From Micractinium sp. NFX-FRZ (Eukaryota; Chlorophyta; Trebouxiophyceae; Chlorellales; Chlorellaceae), in assembly GCA_029339195.1 (NCBI GenBank), contig JAPTJF010000191.1:1-64000 (forward strand): a DNA stretch of 64,000 nucleotides. The letters run 5' to 3'. The notes under the pieces were generated by a model. That model was not told the origin of the DNA, ran no database searches, and saw only the letters and a list, made by a program, of their open reading frames with translations. The translations under genes were made by a program, and so were the position numbers. This document shows, one piece after another, positions 54,266 to 63,820 of the stretch (positions are counted from its first letter, which is position 1; the number at the start of each line of letters is the position of its first letter).

Positions 54266-57200
54266 ATGGCGGTTGTGGCAGCGCTGCGGCCACTCGGGGA
54301 GGGCCTGCCTTCGCTTGTGCAGGGCCTGGCGCGCGCCTGCGCGGCATCCACAAGCACATGGCTACCTTCTGGAGGACTGCAGGGCAGCGCCACGCCGCAG
54401 GCGCGCACGTACGCCGCGGCTGCGGCGGCGGGCGGCAGGGGAGCAGCAGCAGCAGGCGGCGGCGGAGGGGCCGCCGGCTTGGCCATACCTGGCGTGAACC
54501 ACATCATTGCTGTTGCCTCTGGCAAGGGCGGCGTCGGCAAGAGCACCACCGCGGGTAAGGGACTGTCTCAACACATTGTTTAGGTTGGGGCACAGCAGAT
54601 GCTGGCTAGCAATCACCTCACCCCTTGAGACGCCGTCGGCGGACCTGCCTTTTGCGTTGGCAGCACCCAGTGCCTCCCTCCCTGCGCTCCTTGCGCTGCA
54701 ACAGCTCCCCCCCAACCTACCCCACCTCTATCACTCCTCACATCCCGTCCCTCTCCCCCTCCCCCTCCCCCCATCTCTCCCTCCACCACCCCCCTCCCCC
54801 CATCCTTCCCCAGTGAACCTTGCGGTGGCGCTGTCCCGCCGGCTGGGCCTGCGCGTGGGTCTGATGGATGCCGACGTGTACGGCCCCTCCATCCACAGGA
54901 TGATGAGCGTGTCGGGCAAGCCGCGGGTGGACGAGGGTGAGCCGGCGTGGCGTGGGCGCCTTGCTGGCGCAGGTGCCGTGCCCGCGGGGCTGGCGGGTGC
55001 TGGTGTCTTGCGTCTGCCAGGTGGCAGCGTGGTGCGAGCGTGCCGGGCACCCTGCGGGTGGGCCAAGCTGAGGAGCGCACATGCTTTGAGGCAGCAGGGG
55101 GGCAAGGACGGGAGGGCGCTCCTGGCTGTCCCCCCTGTGGCTGTGGCCCAGGCAGCTGCTGAGGATGTGTCGGTGGCGCCTGTGGGTGGGGTGAAGCCTG
55201 TGGGGACGGAAGGGTGAGGGCATGGGAGGGCAGGGGAGGGGAGGGGCCCAAGTCTGCCCCACCACCCTGCCTCTCTGGTCCTGACGCCACGCCGCTCCCC
55301 CCTGCGTGCGCCCCCTCACCCGCCCTGCCCTCATGCAGACGAGAAGATGATCCCGCCGGTCAGCTACGGTGTGTCTTGCATGTCCATGGGGCTGCTGATG
55401 GACGAAGACGTGGCTGCTGTGTGGCGGGGGCCCATGGTGGGTGTGTGTTCCCCCAAATGCAGCGTGCATGCGGCTGCGGTTGAGGGCGGGCTCTCGCGTG
55501 TTGCCGCATCTGTCATCCAGCCCATTGCTGTTGTGTTTGCTTGTGGGCCTGCCGATGAATGGGGACGTGGCGGCGGTGTGGCGGGGGCCCATGGTGAGCG
55601 CTCTGCATGCTGTGGTTGACTTGTGGGTTGGTTTGTTGGTAAGGTAAAGGTAAATTCAGGGGAGATTGGCCTCAGCTATCCCCCGTTGGCCTGCATGGTC
55701 GTGCTGTGCACGCTATGCCATCGTCTCACGCTGTGCCTGCTGCGCCTCTCCTCCACGCCACTCTCACTCACACAAACGGGTCACGCCTGCGCTGGAGGCC
55801 CTCATGCCGCGCATGCTGTGCCCCGTGTGTTTGACTGTATGGCCTGATGGCGCGTTACAAGTTGGGGGCACTGCCGCCCACTTCATGCTGTGCATGCTGT
55901 GCTTCCGCCAGGTCATGTCTGCACTGGAGACATTCATGCGCCGCGTGCGCTGGGCCCCGCTGGACGTGCTCGTCATCGACATGCCCCCCGGCACAGGCAA
56001 GGGGCGGGGCGTTGTAGCGGGGCGTTGTAGCGGGGCTGGTTGGTTTGCTGTTGAATGGGCGCCGCCAGCACCCCTGGGCCTCCGCTGGATGTGCCGGTCT
56101 TTGCCAGGCCGCCAGGCACCTGTGTGAGGCCTGGTGTGGGCACGGGGGCGGGCGGGAGACGGGCGGCGGGGGGAGGAGCCCGCGGCGCTTGCTGGCGGGC
56201 CCCGCCCTGCTGCTGACCGTTGTGCCTACCGCTGTCAGGCAAGCCACTCCGGCGGTCCGTGCGTACCGTCCCGCTTGCACCGCGCTACCTCGCTGCTGGG
56301 CCAACTGCCGGGCAACGACCAGTCCTGTGCGCCTGCCTGTGCTGCCCGGCCTGCAGGCGATGCCCAGCTGAGCATCAGCCAGCGGCTGAGCCTGTCGGGA
56401 GCCGTGATTGTGACCACGCCCCAGGTGTGTAACGATTTGCTGGCAAAGCAGCAGCCAACACGCCTGCCTCAGGGCCTGCGGGGCCACGGTGTGTGGTGAG
56501 CCTGTTCGGGGGCCGTGGTTGACTGGCTCCACCCCGGTACAGGTGCGCATATGGTTACCAATTCCCTGCTGTGAAACTGTGGCTGGAGAGGTTGTCTGGG
56601 TGCCTGTGGGGTAAGGGTGCGTGAAGAACCTGCCAGGGCGCCGCACTTGCGCCCACGTGCTGCAGCTGTGTGGAGCGTGCAGCACAGTGTGCTGGGCTGG
56701 CAGGGCGGAGTGCAGTGCAGGCAGCCCCTGCCATCCGCCTCCCCTTCCCTGCCATCACTGAACAAGAGGTACCCGCTCCCTGTTCCCCATTGGCAATATG
56801 TTCACACACGCACACACACACACACGCACACACACATAACAAAACAAGTGCTGCCTCCTGCCCCATGCGCTGTGCAGGACATTGCGCTGCTGGATGCGCG
56901 GCGCGGGTGCACCATGTTCCGGAAAGTGAACGTGCCCATCCTGGGTGGGTGGTTCAGTGCCAGCGTGCTTCCGTGTGGTTGGCGTTGGGTGTGTGTTGCC
57001 ACTCGGATCGCCAGGCGTTTGCGCCATGTCATGCTGCAGAGCGCACCTCCCCACACTGGGAGCGCGCATGTGGGTGTCTTGCGGTGGGTTACCACACCGT
57101 GCGCTTGCCAGCCTCGGCCGAGGGGGCGCCAGTGCACCGCGCCTGTGCTGCCGTGCCGATGCGCCTCCGGTCGGCCGTAGAAGAAACGAGCCTGGCACGC

Positions 57201-57502
57201 GGCAGACGAGCAGAGCAAGGGCTTTGGTCCCCTGAGCTCACTGCAGCGCACCTCCCAAGGTGGCAGGATCACAGGATCACAGGATCACATGTCGGCTGCA
57301 TTGAGTTCCATGGGTGCGTAGTCAGTAGTCGAATGCCTCTGACCTCCCCACCTTTGAATGCATCCCACCCGTCCCTGAGCTGAGCACACAAGCGAGCACA
57401 GTTGCCTCCTGGGCCATGCGCTGCAGGCATCTGTGAGAACATGAGCTGGTTTGTGTGCGGCAACTGCGGCCACGAGTCGCACATATTTGGGCAGGGTGCG
57501 CG

Positions 57503-57538
<36 letters not shown>

Positions 57539-58521
57539 CAACTCACCCTGGCCCCCTTTCTCACTTGCCTGCCTGCCCGCCTGCCTAATTTTCCCGCTTT
57601 TGCCTGTGCTGCTGAGAGCCTGCTTGCTGTCCTTGCCTGCTGTGCTCGTTGACGTATGCCTGGCCCGGCCTGTGCCGTTGCCGCCGTTGCCCTTGTGCCT
57701 GCGGGTGCCCTGCCCTGCTTTGGCGCCCACCCTGCCCGATGTGCCTGCTGCGCCCCGCTGTGCCCAGGTGGCGCTGAGAAGGCGGCTGCTGACATGGACA
57801 TGGAACTGTTGGGCAAGGTGAGCTGAGCTGACCTGGCAGGCTGTTGTCAAGGCCAATTGAGAACCAGGCATTGGTCGGAGAGAGGGAGCAACTTCGGACG
57901 GAGGGCAGGCTCCCCCTTGGCAGTAGCCATCCCGCCGCGCGCAGGCCATTTGCCGCGTTCATTCCGGGCCTCCCAGCAGCGCCTGCCAAAGCGTGTCTTG
58001 GCTGGAAGCCCTTGCTTTCGTCGTTCGCCCCACCGCCGCTGCCACTGCCTCGGCTGCCGCCAGCCACGCCACGCCCCAGGTGCCCGCTCTCCCTCCTCCC
58101 CACTGCCCCCCTGGCCCCTCAGATCCCGCTTAACATTGCCATCCGGGAGACAGCGGATGCGGGGGCTCCCATCGTGGCCACACAGCCAGACAGTGCGGCG
58201 GCGCAGGTGGGAGGGGCGCGCGAGCGGGGAGGAAGCTAAGCTTAAGGGGCGGAGGCGCGTGTGCTGTGCCGGGGGTGGGGACAAGCGGTGAGCCAGGGGT
58301 CACTTGCTCTGCTTACCCTGCCTGCCTGCCTGGCCTATTTTCTTTCGAAGACTTCCGTCCTCTCACCCGGCCCTGCTGGTAATCTGTTTCTGGTGCAGGC
58401 CTATGTGTCGGTGGCGGAACGGATTTGGGAGAAGCTGCAAGCAGGCGACGGCAGCGGCGGCGGCGGCGCAGAGCAGCGGCGGCAGCCCCGTGGCCCCCCA
58501 AAGATCGTATTTGAGAGCTGA
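54266..58521 (+). CDS. IND1: IND1/NUBPL, mitochondrial complex I Fe-S assembly ATPase
   Basis: P-loop NTPase of the Mrp/NBP35 family that delivers 4Fe-4S clusters to respiratory complex I, 351 residues. Exons are 54266-54554, 54814-54936, 55339-55436, 55912-55996, 56357-56424, 56878-56944, 57427-57495, 57768-57817, 58123-58206 and 58399-58521; sum 1056, phases match. The N terminus (MAVVAALRPLGEGLPSLVQG) is a mitochondrial leader. The deviant Walker A is GKGGVGKST (about residues 85-93), followed by MDADVYGPSIHRMM, CMSMGLLMDEDVAAVWRGPM, VLVIDMPPGTGD (Walker B/switch II), and the cluster-binding CxxC in NMSWFVCGNCGHESHIFG, whose wording is specific to IND1. The intron after exon 4 must use a GC donor (ACAG|GCAAGG). 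A partial copy of the gene's 3' end lies at 61490-61815. Confidence 0.97.
55543..55600 (+). repeat. Echo of IND1 exon 3 end
   Basis: The sequence ctgccgatgaatggggacgt then gtggcgggggcccatggtga parallels the exon 3 end (gctgatggacgaagacgtgg; gtggcgggggcccatggtgg) at 55392-55441. The donor GT is retained. Confidence 0.9.
55777..55830 (+). repeat. Echo of IND1 exon 4 start
   Basis: The sequence gggtcacgcctgcgctggag then ccctcatgccgcgcatgctg resembles the exon 4 start (aggtcatgtctgcactggag; cattcatgcgccgcgtgcgc) at 55911-55950. The acceptor AG is lost. Confidence 0.8.
55997..56356 (+). other. GC-AG intron of IND1
   Basis: The donor reads ACAG|GCAAGG and the acceptor ctgcag|GCGATG. The reading frame PPGTGDAQLS, conserved in the family, is produced only by this junction. 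No in-frame GT donor is available at the position. GC donors are a known minor class of U2 introns. Confidence 0.8.
56495..56547 (+). repeat. Echo of IND1 exon 5 end
   Basis: The sequence gtgagcctgttcgggggccg then tggttgactggctccacccc is a decayed copy of the exon 5 end (ctgagcctgtcgggagccgt; gattgtgaccacgccccagg) at 56385-56426. Confidence 0.75.
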
Positions 58522-58873
58522 CGGCGTTGTGCCTCACGGTTGTTTTTGTGACAACGGAGCGTGTTTGACCCGTTTCAAGCAGTCTAGAAAAAGCACGCCT
58601 GCAGCCTACAGCTTTGAGCCCGCTGATATCGCTGCAAACAAAGTCCAGAGACAGTTGAAACGCGCTACGCAGCGACGCTGGAAGGCTGGCGCGAATTGGC
58701 GACACAACAATCAAACCAGAGCAGGCACCGCATGCGCCGGGCTGCAGCAGGGCTGGCCTCGCGCATGAAACTGCAGCCCCTTTCGGGGTGCCCTTTTCGG
58801 TTCCCCACCAGGCCAACACACTTTAGAAGGCCAAGAGGGGGCCAGCCTGCAAGCCCCACGGCTCGCTGCCACC
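58522..58873. other. Intergenic, IND1 to the tandem unknown genes
   Basis: 352 bases holding the 3' region of IND1 and the promoter of the following gene. No gene is supported. Confidence 0.5.
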
Positions 58874-59646
58874 ATGCTCGCCGGTACCACAAGCGTTGGC
58901 CCAGCCTGGCCCCACAAACACGTGCATTGTCCTCGGCAAGCCTCAAGTGTGACGGTGCCTGGTCGCGGGCGCTGCCGGCTGCGGGTTGCGGCAGCGGCGG
59001 GGCCGCCAGGCTGCGGCGACGACGGCGCGTCGGCAGGCAGGCCGCCACCTTCGGTCCTCGGCCCCGATGATTTCCGACCCGCATACCAAGCGTACGTGGC
59101 CGAACAAGCAGCATACGGCAAAGCCAGCCATGCCACGCGGGAGGCGTGGCTGGCTGAAGTTGAGCAGCAGATCGCCGAGTCAAAGGCCAGGAGCCGGGCA
59201 TTTGATGACCTCATGGCCCATTACTTTAAGGTGCTCCTGCCAAGCATTGCGCAGTCACCAGCACCCGCCTCACCTTCCTCCCCAACGCCTGCACAGCTCC
59301 CTCCCCTGCCAGTTGAGTGGCCACCGCTGGCGGCGGGCACAACCCCGACAGCCGCACGCACAGCAGCGGCAGAGACTGCTGCGGCGGCGGCGGTCTCTTT
59401 CGCCACCGTGGCCGCAGGGCATGAGGCAGCGGCCGAAGCAGCGCAGGCAGCTGCGGCCAACCAGCCCATGGTAGCGCTGGCGCGGGCAGGTGAGGAGTTT
59501 GTGCGCGCGATGGTGGCGTGGCGCATGGCGTTTGATGTACTGGAGGCGGCGCGGCAGGCGCAGCCCGGCGCGCCAGCGGTGGTCGAGGCTGAGGCGGCAG
59601 TTGAGGCGGCGCGGCGCTTCAGGCACCAGCGGCAGTCCCTGCGCGA
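58874..59646 (+). CDS. Unknown Ala-rich protein, tandem copy A (3' end in gap)
   Basis: Not recognised. An intronless frame opens at an ATG in good context (gccaccATGc) and runs to the assembly gap. By alignment to copy B it lacks only the last codon and stop, so the protein is about 258 residues. The N terminus (to about residue 40) is Arg/Val/Ala-rich and transit-peptide-like (VTVPGRGRCRLRVAAAAG). The core DDFRPAYQAYVAEQAAYGKA then SHATREAWLAEVEQQIAESK looks helical. Pro-rich and Ala-rich segments follow, then EEFVRAMVAWRMAFDVLEAA and a final helical AVEAARRFRHQRQSLR. The opposite strand also holds long frames, but the aromatic and charged residue pattern favours this strand. Possible organelle or structural coiled-coil protein; function unknown. 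Confidence 0.62.
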
Positions 59647-59951
59647 NNNNNNNNNNNNNNNNNNNNNNNNNNNNNNNNNNNNNNNNNNNNNNNNNNNNNN
59701 NNNNNNNNNNNNNNNNNNNNNNNNNNNNNNNNNNNNNNNNNNNNNNNNNNNNNNNNNNNNNNNNNNNNNNNNNNNNNNNNNNNNNNNNNNNNNNNNNNNN
59801 NNNNNNNNNNNNNNNNNNNNNNNNNNNNNNNNNNNNNNNNNNNNNNNNNNNNNNNNNNNNNNNNNNNNNNNNNNNNNNNNNNNNNNNNNNNNNNNNNNNN
59901 NNNNNNNNNNNNNNNNNNNNNNNNNNNNNNNNNNNNNNNNNNNNNNNNNNN
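59647..59951. other. Assembly gap (305 N)
   Basis: A run of N lies exactly between the end of copy A and a point about 24 codons into copy B. The hidden sequence should contain the last codon and stop of copy A, an intergenic spacer and the start of copy B. A frame read across the gap has no meaning. Confidence 0.99.
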
Positions 59952-60673
59952 GTGTGACGGTGCCTGGTCGCGGGCGCTGCCGGCTGCGGGTTGCGGCAGC
60001 GGCTGGGGCGCCAGCAGGCGGCGACGACGGCGCGTCGGCAGGCAAGCCGCCACCTTCGGCCCCCGGCCTTGATGATTTCCGACCCGCATACCAAGCATAC
60101 GTGGCCGAAGAAGCAGCATACGGCAAAGCCAGCCATGCAGCGTGGGAGGCGTGGATGGATGAAGTTGAGCAGCAGTGCGCCGAGTCAGAGGCCAGTAGCC
60201 GGGCACGTGCGGCCACTAACCAGGCATTTGATGACCTCCTGGCCCATTACGTCAAGGTGCTCCTGCCAAAAATAGCGCAGTCACCAGCACCCGCCTTGCC
60301 CTCCTCCCTAGCGCCTGCACAGCTCCCTCCCCTGCCAGCCGAGTGGCCACCGCTGGCGGCGGGCGAGGCGCCGGCAGCACGCACAGCAGCGGCAGAGACT
60401 GCGGCGGCGGCGGCGGTCTCCTTCGCCAGCGTGGCCGCAGGGCATGAGGCAGCGGCCGAAGCAGCGCAGGCGGCTGCGGCCACCCAGCCGGCAGTAGCGC
60501 TGGTGCGGGCAGGTGAGGAGTTTGTGCGTGCGACGGCAGCGTGGCGCATGGCGTTTGATGCACTGGAGGCGGCGCGGCAGGCGCAGCCGGGGGCACCAGC
60601 GGTGGTTGAGGCTGAGGCGGCGGTTGAGGCGGCGCGGCGCTTCAGGCACCAGCGGCAGTCCCTGCGCGAGTGA
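59952..60673 (+). CDS. Unknown Ala-rich protein, tandem copy B (5' end in gap)
   Basis: Near-identical paralogue of copy A, open from the gap edge to TGA at 60671-60673 (ending QSLRE). The first visible residues VTVPGRGRCRLRVAAAAG align with copy A from about residue 26, so the start codon is hidden. Copy B differs by scattered substitutions and by a seven-residue insertion (SSRARAATNQAFDDLL against KARSRAFDDLM). Indels in multiples of three and conserved frame suggest both copies are, or recently were, under coding constraint. Same uncertain function as copy A. Confidence 0.62.
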
Positions 60674-61489
60674 TGGGCTGGAAAGAGCAGCCTTGGTGGG
60701 GCATGCCGGCTCTCCGGTGGCGGCAGCCTCGGCCCATCATGGTAGGCCCCATGCCGCCTCGCCTGCAACAAGGGCACATGTTGCTCTGCGCTCGCCAACT
60801 TTACTCCCTAGCTGAGGCAGCAAGCCACCACTCATGCCTGCCCCGCTGTTGCTGCTACTTGACCCACCATGGCTGAATCCACATGTTGCATCGTTGGTTG
60901 CACCTCTTGCACATGTGTTGCAATGCATTTCGTACAGCTCACTCTCCCCTCTGCCCTTGCATTCCCTCTCCCTGCGCTCCTCCTGATCCCCTGTAGCAAG
61001 TTGCTTCCACCCACTTTTTGCCTCTGCCTTGCAGTCCCTCTCCCCTTGCTCTCTCTTGTTACACCACCTATAGCATTGCGCTTCCGTCCAAGTTTCAGGG
61101 CAGAGAGGCTGAGCAGTCGAGAATGAGTACGGAGCCGCAGCAGTACAGCACAGCGCGCCAGCTGGGCAGCTCGCTTGGTCGCCCCTTCATCCCTCTGCTG
61201 TTGGGCACGCCTGTTGGGTTGCATTGCTATTCGAGGTGGCAGGTGAACGCACTGAAGCAATGCCTTTTGCATTCCAGGGGTGTGCATCGATGGGGCATCA
61301 ATCACATGCATGGCAGGGGTCGCGGCGGGGAAGCAAGATCGGCACCAGTGGAGGCATCATGGGCGGGGATCCTTGCCGCTGCTGGCAGCGCAGCACATGG
61401 GCAGCGCCAGCCTGCCCCATGGCTATCCAGTTAGGCGTGCATATGAAAGCTGCGGTACCTAAGAACAGCAGCAGCACAGCTGGAGGCGC
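60674..61489. other. Intergenic, nothing recognised
   Basis: About 0.8 kb after copy B. Pyrimidine-rich sequence at 60940-61060 looks like intron or untranslated DNA. An ATG at 61124 opens a frame of about 100 codons without recognisable features; I do not call it a gene. Confidence 0.45.
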
Positions 61490-61815
61490 ACGGCGGTGCA
61501 GGTGGGAGCGGCGGGCGAGCGGGGACGAAGCTCAAGGGTGGCGGTGCGCGTGCTGTGCGGGGGGCGGGGACAATCGGGGTGCCAGTGGGTCCACGGCCTC
61601 TGCTTGCCCTGCCTGCCTGCCCTGTCTTCTTTCGGAAGAATCCATCCACTCAACCCTGGTACTCTGTTTACCCAATGCGGGCCTGTCTGTGCCGGTGGCG
61701 GAGCGGATTTGGGACAAGCTGCAAGCAGGCGGCGGCGGCGCGGGGCAGCAGTGGCAACCCCACGGCCCCCCTCAGATCGTGTTTGAGAGCTGACTGAGTT
61801 GTGCCTCACACTTAT
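61490..61815 (+). pseudogene. Partial duplicate of the IND1 3' end
   Basis: This stretch aligns through intron and exon to 58195-58540 of IND1. It begins in the end of exon 9 (ggcggtgcaggtggga), continues through the last intron (cgagcggggacgaagct; gtgctgtg.cggggg; tgccctgcctgcctgcc) and reproduces the last exon: ggtggcggagcggatttggg, acaagctgcaagcaggcggc and atcgtgtttgagagctgact. The true acceptor gtgcaggcc has become atgcgggcc, so the copied exon could not be spliced normally. No upstream IND1 exons are present nearby, so it is a truncated, non-functional copy. Its stop is at 61793. Confidence 0.85.
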
Positions 61816-62025
61816 CCGTACCAACGGATCCCCATTTCAGCCAGGCTAGCAGTCAGAAGAGCACGGAGGCCACAGGGCATGGGGAGCCGGCGCCTTGAGC
61901 TCGGGCGTGCTGGCGCCTGCGCCGCCCATGCCCAGCATGCGCTCTCCACCACGCATGTGTCTCCTTCGCTAATCGCATCCTGTCACCCGAATCCTTGCAA
62001 GCAATCCAGCTTTCTGGAGCGCAGC

Positions 62026-63820
62026 ATGGACCCTCTTGTTCTTGGGCGGGACGCCTGCCTGCACGTCCTGCGCTCGCTTGACGCCCCCAGCGTGAGTGCA
62101 CGGAATTGGCGGTCGGTGCGTGTGATTTGGTATGGCGAACGCTCTGGATGCAAGGCTCGTGGCCCGCCGAGAGGTCCCGCCCTCAAACACGCAGGCTTGC
62201 TTGCCGCTGCGAGCCGCGAGGGCAGGGTGCAGCCTCTGTGTGCGTCTTCTGGAGGCGCCTGCGGAGGAAGGCGTGGCTTCGGCGCCCCGGCAGGCAGCCT
62301 ACTCCCCTGCTAGGGTTCTTTGCCACCCCTGTGCCCATTTCACCGTGCATTGTGAAGGCCACGCCTCTGAGTCTCCATTTGGTCTCCACAAGCTGTCCAA
62401 ACCACACATTAGAAGAGTCAGTGTAGATTGTGAGGGTTGGCCAGTCATGCAAGCGCGTTCACTAACCACTCCCCAAGTGGCCTCCCTGCCTGCCTGCCCG
62501 CCTGCCTGCTGCTGCGCAGGTGCTGGCGCTGGGCTCGTGCAGCCGGGAGTGGCGGCAGCTGACTTCCGACGAAGGCCTGTGGCGGCACCTGTGCCAACGG
62601 GACCTGCCCGTCCTTGCCCCCCAGTGGCGAGGCAGCCGCGCCGCGGGTGCCAGCTGGCAGGCTGCCTACGCGCATGCCTCCCAGCTGCAAGCCCTGAAGC
62701 GTGTGGCGTGGCAGCGGGAGGCGCGGGCCGAGGGGCGGCGGCCGCGGGAGCGCGAGGGGCACGCCGCCTGCGGCTGGGGCCAGCGCAGCATGCTGCTGCA
62801 CGGTGGCTTTGGGGGAGGCATACTGTCGGATTTACACATCCTCACCCCAGGTGCCACCGCCTCTACAGCAGGCCCCTCTGCCGGTGGCTCCTCTGCCGGG
62901 GCACCCGCCGCCGCCAGAGCACATGCTGCTGCCGGCGGCACGGCAGCCTGCCGCTGGTTGCAGCCGCGCATGGCGGCGGGGCGCCCGCCCCTGCCACGCT
63001 ACGGCCACACGCTCAGCCGGTGCCGGGGCAGCGACGGGCAGGAGGTGGCGGTGCTGTTTGGCGGGATGGCGGCTGGGGGGTACCAGGTGGGGTGGGGGGC
63101 GGGGGGCGGCACCCTGCCTCATGCTGCCGCTGCGGCTGCGCCCTGGTTGCGCCCCCTCTGCCGCTGCCCGCTGCTGCTGCGCCCACCCTGCCGCCGCTTC
63201 ACTTGTGTGAATGATGAAGGGCGGGAGCGGGGAGGTCTGTGGATGGCCGGGGATGGGAGCTGCGGTGCTCTTGACGCAAGGGTGCTGCCTCATGCTGGTG
63301 CTGCTGCTGCTGCTGCTGTGCCCGATATGTGCCCGCCTCACCCATCATCATCATGCCGCTCTGCCGCCAGAGCGCAGGCGCCGGCCCGCCCTGCTCCCCC
63401 CTTGCAAACCCTCCCCCGCCCTTTTCCCTTTTCACCCACCACCCCGCTCCCCTCCCTCTCACCCTGCTTGGCGCCAGGTGCCCCTGGACACCATTGCCGT
63501 TCTGCGCCGCCCTCCGCCCGCTGCCCCTGCCGGCACCGCCGCAACCCGGCGCCGTGAGGAGGAGACGTCGCTCGGGCTGAGGCAGCGGGAGCAGCAGCGG
63601 GGCGGCGGCGGGGGCGGCGGCGGGGGGGGAGACGGGGGGGCACCCGACCCCATGCTGATGTGGTTCCATCCCATGGCGGGCATGGACCTGGGGTTCAGCG
63701 ATGAATCGGAGGAGGATGAATCGGATGAGTATGGCTCGGATGGTGAATCGGATGACGCCGGAGATGACGAGGAGGAGGAGGACGGGGAGGGGGAGGAGGG
63801 CGAAGACCGCTTTGGTGCAG
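62026..63820 (+). CDS. F-box/Kelch protein, partial at 3' end of window
   Basis: Probable substrate-recognition subunit of an SCF ubiquitin ligase. Exons seen are 62026-62091, 62520-63086 and 63478-63820 (phase 1 donor GTACGA), so the gene continues past 63820. The F-box is split by the first intron: CLHVLRSLDAPS joined to VLALGSCSREWRQLTSDEGL and WRHLCQRDLP, a close match to the F-box consensus. Kelch-type segments follow: GHAACGWGQRSMLLHGGFGG with SDLHIL, then LPRYGHTLSRC and EVAVLFGGMAAGGYQ. The third exon carries VPLDTIAVLRRPP, a poly-Gly run, PMLMWFHPMAGMDLGFSD and a long acidic Glu/Asp/Ser tract (EEDESDEYGSDGESDDAGDD). A short alternative intron at about 62850 cannot be ruled out. Confidence 0.8.

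Noticed and set aside
58874..60673. A single 599-codon gene reading through the assembly gap
   Set aside because: The middle is unknown bases. The two halves are copies of one another, so they are two tandem genes, not one.
61124..61434. A possible ~100-codon gene downstream of the tandem pair
   Set aside because: No splice evidence, no recognisable protein features, and composition like its intergenic surroundings.
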